Source: Antedon mediterranea (Eukaryota > Echinodermata > Crinoidea > Comatulida > Antedonidae). From it: DNA of 64,000 bases. Below the pieces are notes generated by a model. The model made no database searches. It had not been told where the DNA came from and saw only the letters and a list, made by a program, of their open reading frames with translations. The first letter of the stretch is position 1; each line of letters starts with the position of its first letter. The stretch is taken from assembly GCF_964355755.1 (NCBI RefSeq), contig NC_092676.1, positions 22,548,288 through 22,612,287 on the forward strand. The letters are read 5' to 3'. A program made the translations under genes and the position numbers. Shown here piece after piece: positions 12,301-24,300 of this stretch.

Positions 12301-15300
12301 GATCCAATGTTATGAACATTCAGACCAATCTCCAGTACCCACCCAGCTTACTAAGTTGGCCGTCTACACCATCTAGTACCCGCCCAGCTTACTAAGTTTC
12401 CTATTCACATGCCACATCCTTACGCTAACCTTCAACAAGACCATCTTTAATTACATTCATTAAACTGATTAATTACCTTCATTAAAAATGTTTGTAAATA
12501 TACTGAAATCTTCTGAATAATCTTTCTTCATTTTTATTTAATTAATTTTTAATTATGTGTTATTCTTTCACTTGTTTAAATATTAATTATTATCCAATTT
12601 GATTAAATTAATGATATACAATTTAATTTAATATTAATAAAGTATAGTGCATTTCACATGGGTCGTTGCTTGTCTGTTGCCAACTGTCTGACCTATTTTT
12701 TCCCATTATTCAAAATGTATAGTTTTTTTAAATATTGGATATTTTTTTCTGACTATCCAATCATTACTTTTGAAAATGTTTCTTTTTTTCAACATCACGT
12801 GAAATTAAAAAGCTGTGTATTTGATTGGGGAAGGAGGACTTTAACGTCGTAATTGGTTGTACTGAATTAAAAACAAAAATAAATTGTGTATAGCAAATAT
12901 TTGCCAAGTTACAATTGTAACAAGGAAATTACCAAATCAACAACCAAAGTGTTTAATTCACGTTTCCTTCTCAAATCACATAATTCAATGAGTTTAATTG
13001 TTTTGTTCTGTTGGCAGTCATTGAATAGAAGCCATCAGACCAAGAATCGAGTTAAACATGATAGGCAGAGAGGAAGGGTGTAACCATATGCTAATAATAC
13101 ACAATTACAATTTTTAGTGAGAATGTAAATTAATTAAATGGATGCAAGCAATCTGAGAAAGTTACCAAAGAAATCTTAATTTATTTTGACAACGTTCTTG
13201 CTTTTACACTTCTGTTCATTTCTTGTTGGTCTCTTTATTGACTTCCTATTATCGGCTTGTTTAGCATGACCGAGATAAGATTTGTTTATAGAATATAGTA
13301 ATTAGTAATATTTGCTACTGTTTAACTTTTTAATGAATGACATGTTAATTCCAAGGACATTTGGTACATTTATAGATTAATTAATGAATCTGATCGTGTT
13401 GTAATTTACTTATGAATGAATGAACTTAATGAACTACTGAAATTCTTGTTTAGTTACTAAGGGCCTGTTCAGACCTACGGAGTTATGCTTTCGTATTGTA
13501 AGCGGCGTACAAGTCCATAGGTCTGAACCAGGAAAAGATTAGTGGAAGCCACCTCGTACGACACTGATATTTCGTACGCTACGAAAGCTCAAGGTATGAG
13601 TTTAGTGGACGTCACTTACAATACGAAAGTCACGCATCGATGAATATGACCTAGGTTAGATATCTAGCCAATCAAATTACAATGTTCGCCACATCACATC
13701 GTGACATGTGCTCCTCTTCGTATAGCCAAGCTGGTCCATTTGTTGTGATCGGTGAACGTGCGAAAAAATCATACCTTTTGTTGTTACACTATACACGTAT
13801 TATTATTATTAATATTATTATATTAATTAATTTAAAATGTCATCGAAGCGTGGGCATTGGCGAGAAACCGAAGTAAAATACCTTATTTCATTGTGGGGAA
13901 GCCCTGAGTTCAGAGATCGGTTGGAAGTGAAAAACTGGCGTAAAAGCACCGGCAACAAGATGTCTGTGTTCAACGAGATGGCAGACACGTTAGCAGATGG
14001 GCCATCCTCATAAGAAGGATTTAATATCCAAACGAAATTGAAGGGGTCATCGTATAAAGCGGCGAAAGACCAAGTAAATAAATATGGAGCCGGTGCAAGT
14101 ACGGGATTTGAACATTTTTCTGCCATATCATATATGATATTTTAGGTCATAGACTAAATATAAACCCAAACCCCAAAACGATCGGCTGGTTGGTATGCCT
14201 GACAACCAATCGATAATGCCGAGCCCAAGTGTTCGGTCTAGGCCTGTAACTCCTAAACCAACCACTACTACTTTTAATAACAACGAAGGTAGGTCTATGC
14301 GTGCGTTAGAGTTTGGTTAATCGCCAGCGAGTGACATCATATCAGTTTGTAACGCAACTTCGTTGCAATGAATCTGAACACTTTGCTCTTACGACGCTCA
14401 TTAAAATATGACCTTGGCTGTGATACGAAAGCATAACTCCGTAGGTCTGAACATACCCTCAATGTTAAATTAAAGTGGGACACCTGTATTCAGGGACACC
14501 TGTATTCAAGGACACCTCTAGTCAGGGACACGTCTAGTCAGGAGACAATCTAATTGTCTAATTTAACATTTATAAATTTCATAATTATCTTTATTTTTTT
14601 TTCTCCACGACTCCATCAAAATTAATAATCTTTATATTCTTTGACAGTTTCAAAAGTCGGTCAAAATGCTCTTCCTTTAATAGCCAATCACAGCGTCCGA
14701 AGCATTAATGATTGGCTTACTTAACTTTAAATGTCAATATAAATTAAATCAGTTCCAGTTGCCAATCATGTACTTTTTCTTAATATAAAAAATTTTTTCC
14801 TAATATTGTTAATGCATTTTGTCAAGACATATCATACTGTTGTGTATGGTAAATGGTAAGACAAGATTAAAGCCCCATTCCCTACGTTTTTGAGATCTAA
14901 TTTAAGATCACAAACTATATTTAATGTAAAAATAATACTACATGGTCCTATTGCGATAACTTTTTTCGTCTTTAAACGGTTAAAAATGTGAAAAATAAAT
15001 CGATTCTAATAATTATAGCGGCCCGCTATAAATCCCAAAATGCATTGCGCGCGTATTGATATTTTTGTTTTTCACCTGTAATTCGCCCACTTTTCGATCG
15101 ATCGTGAAGCCAAAACAAATGGAAGACTCCTAACTTTTCAGCGAAAATACCGGGTTTTCCCCAATTTGTATCAACGGAGTCTGGCAAAAATAGAAAGACA
15201 ATTAATGCAGCAACTATACAACGTCAGGCTAGGTATATAGCTAGCGTACGATGTTCGTACGTTATCGATGTTTACCAGCTAGGCCTACAAAACTAAGCCT

Positions 15301-18300
15301 AGCTAGGCTAGGCCTAAGACCGTCCACGAGAGGTCGATCGCCGCGAGCTACTTAGGTAGTGCATTGTTTCTCACTTTTTATCATAATTTACCATAAAACG
15401 TACATTTAAGACAAGGAATGACATGGTTTAATGTTTTTAAAGTGATATATATGTATTATTTTCCAAAAAACGTCCAAAATTGCAGGGAAGGGGTCTTTAA
15501 ACAAATTATTCCATATTGTGCTCCTTAATTATGAGACTTATATTTACAGAAACCTTTATGAAAGTCTTGGGTACAAATAATATGAATCATTGTGGTTACA
15601 TGATTATTCTGCACTATTTTAATAGAATTTTGGATTTAATCATTTGTGTACTGTAAGGTGCATGTATTGTTGTCTATCTATGTGTTAGCATTCTTGGGTC
15701 ATATGCCATATACTGTAAATCGACAAAAACTAAATACTGAAATTTGTCATTTGGAAATTGACAAAGTCATAAAGGAGAAACAATATTGCCTAGATATTTA
15801 ATAGTTGAAATTATTACCAGATCAAACTTTTTGCATCAAACAGGTTTAGGTTACAAATAACTGATTAAATAAAAAAATTCTTATTATTTACTAAAAATGT
15901 ATACCTAGTTGGTTAGAATCTAAATGACTCAACAGATCTTTCTTTACAAATCAAATAAACTGTAATTGCCGTTTTGATCTGATATGCTGAATATGTATGC
16001 TGGTATGTAAAAAAAATAAAGATAAATTCATTATGTGGCTCCATATTTCCCTTCCTACCAGACATCCGCAAACTGAGTGATAAACCTAAGGCAAAATAGT
16101 AATCCCTACCAAAACAAGAAAATTGTAAAATAACAGTTTATCTAAGTATATAAATTTAACCTCAATAAATTAAAGTACAAATTACAGTATACTAAACGGA
16201 AGGATGATGTTATGTTTTAGTTTTCAATCTTTATATAATATCCATAGCATGTGGCATTGCCAACAGCAAACTTTAAAGCTGTCTACACTATTAAACTAGT
16301 TTGTGTGGTGCCCAAATGCGGTAGTGATATACTCAAATATGGTAGCGATATGACATCAGCATGTCCATATATGGGCACATCCCATGTTTTGTTTGTCACA
16401 TATAATTGGTAGTGTAGATAGACTTTTAGACACTACATAGTTGTCAATTTTTACATTTTAAATTGCATTCTTTTTTATAAAATCAGAAATTTTAATTACT
16501 AAAAATGCTATCAAGCCAAATGACAGAAGCGAATAATAATACCACCACAGAAAGCAGGCCGACTGAAGAAATGTTCAAATAGCTCATTTTTAGTAGGATG
16601 TTCTTCCTTCCACATGATTTACTGGGTGTTTGACTTGTGAAACAAATGAGGAAGTTTACAATGGGTAGAGGGGAAAAGACATCTGAAGTAGTACCCTTCA
16701 AGTGGATACTCTGTGTGGGTAGAAAATGAGGAAGTTTATACTGATAGGAAAAACACTTAAGACTGTAACATCTGTGCCAATTCAAAGTAGAAGTTGGTGG
16801 TTATTGGTGGCTGGAACGGAATATTATCAACAAACTTATTTGAAGTCTACAAATAAGCAAAATACACTACTGAAAACATAGATAAAAAAATACAAAAATT
16901 AACACTGACTAAACATTTACAAAACAAAATACACAGGTAACAAACAAAATAATTCATGAATATAACATTTGAACAAAGAGATAATAGAAAACAGCATTTA
17001 TAAATAAGTGCATGCAATTGACATACTTTGCAATATAAAATATACACATTATAAAATATATATAAAAAATGCTTTTGATAACATATAGCTATATATATAC
17101 AATTGTACAAATTTCACAGCAAAAAAAAAGCAAATGTTGTTAAAGACTGCAATACATTACCCGAGAATTTTTCTAAAAGTGATAAATGTTTTTGGCACGT
17201 ACCATTTCTAGAAAAGGGTGACCATAGTTTTTTAGGCTTCGTAACTGTAGCGTATATATTTTCTGTAAGAAATAATGATAAGCCGTGCAAGCATGAGAGG
17301 AAAGAAAAGCATTTTTAAAAGCAATTTTAATATACATGTATTAATACATGTTGCTAAATATAGCATACTAAGCATATATATTGTTTTCTAAAAGAAAAAA
17401 AGTTAATAGCACCATTATATGTTATATGTTGTATTATTATATAGCATAAAAGATTGTTTAAAAAGCTGAAGGTTTAGAACTTCAACTGATTCAAGGCTCA
17501 AAATGTATCCAACCTATTATTAACGCATACAAAAAATTATGCCTTTGTACAGGTAAATCGGTTAATCAGATGTGCCGAATTTAAATCCTTGACTCTGCTC
17601 AATTACGCCTAAGCACAATGCGCCAATATACTCACTAAGCCTAAATGTAAAACAACATACTCAAAAGAACCTTCAGACAGAAACGGCAACCGTTCTTTGG
17701 TTTCCGTATTTCGATCATCTCAATTCCCTGTCACCTAGTTCGCTCTCTAACCTTCTTTGCCTATGTTGTATTTATGATTGCATACATATAGGAATTAGGA
17801 TCTTAACCTGTTCCACAAAAGATTAGCTGTGGTCATTTGATAGAGGCTGTCAGGATTTGTGGTATGTTTTTTTGGTCTATTACTGATGGCCTATTAACCA
17901 CTACAACTACATAAATGACAAATAAATCCTACAATCTTTTTTTATAATTTGGCAGCTTTTCTGAATAGTTCATATCAATCATATATCATAATGTATTTCG
18001 GCATTGTAAACAAAAACGCACATGAAAACAGAACAAAAGTAAATCACTAAAGTTTGGTTACTATACATGTATTGTTTTAAACTGTAAATTAAAACTTTAA
18101 TGACAAGTTCATATGCATATTAATATTTTTAGGTCAACTGTTGCATTGGTATGGTAGAAATAAAAAAGTTAAAAATATTGATAATTTTTGTGATCTTGCA
18201 AAAAGCTGCTTTGTGCAAATATAAAGCAAATTGTTAAGTATTTTTAATAAGTTTATAACAATTAATGACTTTGTAAGCAAATGGAATTTATAGCGTGCTT

Positions 18301-21300
18301 TAAAGTTATAATTAATTAAAAAAACAACAAAACTGCTTGTTGATTAAAAAATACCTAGAGTAAAATCCCTCTTTTGGGACACCCATATTTAGGAGACACC
18401 GATATTAAGGGAACAATTTGCCATGAAACAAACAATGTACAATATCAGTTTCATTACAACCCCTATTCAGGAGACATCCCTATATAGGGGATACTTTGAT
18501 GGGTCCCAATGGTGTCCTCTTAAAAGGAGAACTACTGTATTGTAATTAAACCATACATACAACACAACCCCTACAGTACATAGTGATAGTTGATCCATGA
18601 AATAATATCACTATTACTCCATGATTTTACAATCAATAAGGAAATTTCCTTGCACAAACAAAAATACTACCATTTTGAATTCAAACAATAGGCTAAATAA
18701 AAGTGATAAAATAAATGTCAACAAAAGCAGGGGCAGATCCAGAATTGTTTTAATGGGAAATATATATAGCCTGTCAAAAATAGTTATCAAAAGGTCAATT
18801 CATAATTTCATTTCAGTTGTCAAAGGAAGTAGCGCACCCCTTGGATCCAGCCTTTATTAGACATCTGGATAATAAACCATTATTCATTTCTAGTTAAAAT
18901 TTAATAAAATATATTGACATTACTATGTATATTATGCCTAGTATTAAATAATGTTAACATTCGATAACTGTTTCAGTTGTTAAAACTAACTAAGTTAACT
19001 TATTGGAAATTCTTTCCATTTCAAAATGTTACTCCTGTGGAATGAAATCATGTCTTGAGAATACAAGAATAAATATACACAAAGGCAAAGCCATTTGTCT
19101 TAGCCTGATAAATGCAATCAAATCAAACAGTAGTAATACATGTTTTATTATCATATTAAGTCAGCTTTCAAAATACATATAAGTATTTAAAAAATTTTTT
19201 TTTGTTTATGACTATTCATGCGTAATTCTTCATATCATGTCAAAATCAATCATATTTTATTCCTTAAGAATAATTGAAGTGTGCGTTCTATTATTGTTTT
19301 CTAAATGTTAGTCACTGATTTTTACAATTTCAAATGTATGATAACCCCACTTAATTAGTTTTAATAAATCCTTCAATGCATTCTAAAAAAACGAACCAAA
19401 AATCGGCTGTCTCCCATGATTTCCAAATGAGATGGGAGTTCAAAGACTTTTAAATATTTCTTTATCAGAAAACTTATATATAGTGGGCAGTATTACAATT
19501 GAATTCAAATATCTAATCGAAATTTCTGTCTGTAAAGGATATTAACATTAATCTATGCTATCTAATTGGTTATTCTAACGATACCATAGAATTAACTATA
19601 CTATATTTCCCCAGACTTTGCCTTGGGATAGGACCAATATTAAGCTACCCAGTCAAAGTTTTCTATTCGTTAAAAAGAAATTTCTTACTATATTTAGCTT
19701 TTGAAATTAAGTTCAATTTAATTGTTTATTTTTTTATTCGCAATGTCACCTTCCTGAGGGATAAGAGTGACGTAATCATTTATTATATAATATTCCATTT
19801 CTAGACGGTATTACGTCAACATCCTACTGTAGTTGAATGGCCTTCCTTTGACATGGCTATATTAGGAATTACAATTAAAAGTCTATATCATAAGATACAG
19901 AGTAGCTAGATAAAGTGTTACTGTCAGGAATAATAGACAGATCCAAATAAAAATGGGAGAAATTCCATTTTAGTGGAGTGGAAGAGGACACGTAATTATC
20001 GAGTTGAAAGGCATGAAACAATCACATTTCATTTTAATTTATTTATTTCACTTTACAAATATATAAATATAAAGTGGAGGAGCCTAAAAGAAAGCAAAGC
20101 TTGTGGTGAATAGGCTCCTCAACATTTATAAATCTAAAGGATATAATATGGTAAAACTATTAAATTAAAATATAAAATGTTGTGGATTTCATTGTAGTAT
20201 GTGTACTTTCATATATGGCAATCGTATCACGAACGCAAGTAGAATATAATATGTACGAAGCTAAGGGGTATAAAAATAGCAGTAACAGAGAACAAAGGGG
20301 TCAATGACAGACAAATAAAACAGGACATTTGAGCAGGTACATGGCACAACTATCGGCACAAGGAAATAATAAATACTTATATATACACAGCAAGCATGGG
20401 TGGATGAAAGAATTCTAGCGAAAGTTAGACTATTGGCATATACATGTCCATAATTAGCTCTACTTAATATTATCAATACAATGGGTATTACGGGTTATTA
20501 AAAAAAAAAGAGATAAAGAAAAATAATGTAAAGGGAAGGTGTTTTAAAATCACTATACTATACAATGTCAGTTGTAGCACTAGTCAGGTGGTTATTATAT
20601 TAAAACAATACAATTAAAAAGAAAGGTATTCTACAGTAAGTGCACTACTACTATATACCCAAGTTGTAGTCTAGTCAGGTTATTAAAACAATACAACTAA
20701 AAAGGGAAGGTTTTCTAAATGCACTACTATAATATACATTGTAATTCAGGTTATTAAAACAATACAATTTTACAAAAACAAAGGGAAAGGATTCTAAACA
20801 CTAGTAGTACACAATGGTACTGATATATATGCAGGGATGTAATTTGAAAGATATGGCAAATTCATGTTATACACCCCACCCTACAGACAGTATTTTTAAC
20901 AGACGGAAATAAAGCATGTGTTTACCAATGCTTTTGATGTAAAATCCGTTGTACGTATAATCCCAACCTTTATAATTTAGACTAAATTCAGAGACAGGAT
21001 TTTGGTAAATCCATTGCTAATGCAATCTAAGTATAATTCATCATGGTAATTTTCACAAAATTTCATACTTAGGCCTCGATCTTAGACTATACTCGGCCAT
21101 ACAGTAATCTAGCCTAGTGAAAAAAGCTTCAGAACTGCTTTGAAATATTGTCACCCCCACCTTCATGTTTGCCAACTACCCTTATGTACATCCCTGCATA
21201 TTGTGATTAGATCTACTTCTAAAATATGTTTTTAGTCAGATTTTAAGGTATACCTGGGGTCCTTGTCTCATTCCTTGCTTGTCTATTTGGATACAAGTTT

Positions 21301-24300
21301 TCTAAATCTGAAGGATCTGCTGGTATTGGGGAAGAAAAACATGCAAAAAAAAAATTAATAATTTATCAAAATAAAATTCCACAATACTAATAGTTTCTTA
21401 GACAAATAGTATATTTGTTTGAAAAATTGGGTAGTATAATTAACAGTCTACATAGACAAGAAAGAGACAGAAAAAGATTATTAGACCTAACAGATTAATT
21501 ATGGATTAAGAGAGATTTTAAAAATTAAACGAGGATTACAAGTACTGTCGAAAGAGAACCAACATTATTTACGATTACGGATTAATCATGATTTTTTTAA
21601 ATAAAAATTACTATATAAAATAATATAAATATATGTGAACAAATATTAGATTTTACTATTTAAGTAAGCTATTAATTAACCAAAGCAATTAATTATCATT
21701 GATGTTGACAAGTAAACACAATTACGGTAGAGAATAATGACAATTCTTGCATTAATAATGACGATAGGTAAATAAATGAAACATTTTACTAATAAGAAAA
21801 TTGGTTGTAAATTTTATTTTTAAATGACATGTATTATAACACTTGAATGATTAGAAAAAACTACATTGTTTTAGGTAGAACCAAAGAATATATATCACAA
21901 GAATGAGTATTCCGCGATTTTCCCTGTAACAGTAATATTGTCCATGTGGTAGGGCGCCGCCATAAGTGTGGATGTATCTGGGATGTATACAACTTTTTGT
22001 GACTGTTTCACTAATCAAAGGCTGGACCACCGGTAGTATTTTCATGATAAAAAATGTTATCAACTACATGCCAACATCATGTTAAATAATATTTGGATAT
22101 TTAATTGTTCGTTTTATGCAATTTATTTAGTAAAAACTTCGTATAAACAGTTTGCTTTATCAACCGGGCGCTACGATAGCGTGACCGGGCGTGTTGGTGT
22201 TTACGCGTTTTCACGAAGGATAGTTTAATAATATTCCTATATTTAACTTGTTTCTGGTAAAACAAATAAATGTTAATGACATTTAACATTTTGTCCTATT
22301 AATAACATGTATTTTATACTAATTTATATCATAAAAACAATACTTAATTTACCGGGCGTAGAGTAGTACACGGCAATGGTAAAGAATAGGCCGTGCTGAG
22401 TAAACGATTCGTTGATTTTTGGTGTTGCTGTGTTAGGCCTTTTTTGTGAACTAACTTAGCATGTTAGTAAATAATTGTCTGTAAAAGTGAATGTACACTA
22501 GTTTGTTAATAAATATGTATTATAAAATAGTCTACAATTGCAAAAACTATTATCACAATTCTATTTAATGCGACATGTATAATATCTATTAAATCAAGTC
22601 TTATTTAGTATGTATACATCCGCCCTTATGAGGGCGGGCATCACTCACTGGCGCTCTCTGTTACAAATTTCTCATGCAAAAATCGCGGAATACTCATTCT
22701 TGTGATATATATTCTTTGGTAGAACTCAGAAAAACAGGGTCAAATATCTAGACCACCAAGTTTATACATGATTAAGTTCAACATTTTAGCTCAGTGGGCA
22801 AAAATTACAACCAGATTTTCTTATCAAAAAAGTTAAAAATGGAATAAAAATATGATTAATATATAAAGGTGAAACTTTGAATTAAAAAAATTAATATTTT
22901 TATATCAAAACTATACAACTGAATGTCAATTAATCCCCATAGTGAATGATGTAATGAAAACAGTGCCTGTAACAATACTGATGGTGCATTGGATCAGATT
23001 GTGTACCAATATTATACTTGAGAAACCAAATGAGGCAAAATGTGGACAGTTCTTTTGAATTAAAAACCAATTAGATAACACATAGGCAATGATAACCAAT
23101 GATAACACAAGGCAATGGATATTCATATCTTTTAAGTTCATAAAGAGAATCAGAGATTGATTTTGACAGATAGATCATATCCCTTGCATTGTGGTAATAA
23201 GGGTTTAACACTGCCTGTTCAAAAGATTCTGCACTTTAAAAAAAGACCAACCATCATCATTTAGAACCAGTATTACAGTTTATATAGAATTCTCTATCTC
23301 TAAAGGGGAGAACATGTTATGATGTTATGTGAATTTTTTTTTTACTGATGCACTGTGGGATATCTGTCAACAAGTACAAGGAATGTTCACAAGCACAGGA
23401 TGTAACATGTAAAAGCATTCCTCAGAAAAGAAATGCTACACAATGTCTCATTCATTAAGATGGACATAATATTAATACATTGAATTCCCAGGGTAAAAAA
23501 TCAACCCAAAATGACAGTATGTTTTGTTTTTGATCAGCACAATAATTATGTGTGGTCATAAAATGGGTTTTAAAAAAGGACAGAATTTAGGCAAAACTCC
23601 AAACTGTCTTCCTCATATATAAAACAAACGTCAGAAGTCTGGAAGCAAATCTGACTTTTATGTTTGAATAATTTTTACTAGTTTAAAACAACAGACTTTC
23701 CGACTCGGATTTCGAGAGGGGTGACGATTCATATGATCAAAAGCAGAGCCACCAAACAACGACGAGGGAATCGATGCGGAACATAGTAGAAGAGAGGGGA
23801 TGTTACGGAAGCACAAAATAACAATGAGTCATGACGGATGTTTATCTTTCCGACAAACTTGTTTGATTTCGGTATATATTGATAAAATTATATATTCCTC
23901 TGATTACTGCATTAAGTAAAAACAAATATGAACAAAACAATAAATAAATAACAATAATAATATCCTGACTGTGGTTTAAACTTGATGTGTTAAAAATTGA
24001 TGAAATGAAACTGATGAAATATTAGAAAAATAGGTTCCATAGATTTTCAAGAATTAATTCCCATGACCTTTCTAAACAAAGTTCCATGCTTTTATAACAG
24101 TTCTACTTAGTTTTACAGATTAAAATAAGATATTAAAAGAAATTAATTGTATAAATGATGTCCGACAAAAAAAGCAAATCGTCCTCATTACGTTTTATCC
24201 ATACATTGTTAATGAAATCCAAATTTGTTATGACATTTTTCTAAAACAATATTTTAGTAAAATTCCATGATTTTCCAGGTTTTCAATGACCTACGCAAAC

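Larger units (their letters stand above)
8567..21253 (-). other. intron 15 of p190 RhoGAP (12.7 kb)
   Basis: Contains MITE A (9.1 kb), MITE B (10.1 and 16.3 kb), a minisatellite (10.4 kb), the Harbinger-like element (13.5 kb), a TTAA element (14.9 kb), dispersed GGGACACC repeats (14.5 and 18.4 kb), a possible retroelement tail (20.0 kb) and a ~100-bp tandem repeat (20.5 kb). The remainder is unremarkable AT-rich DNA. A further small exon cannot be excluded. Confidence 0.7.
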
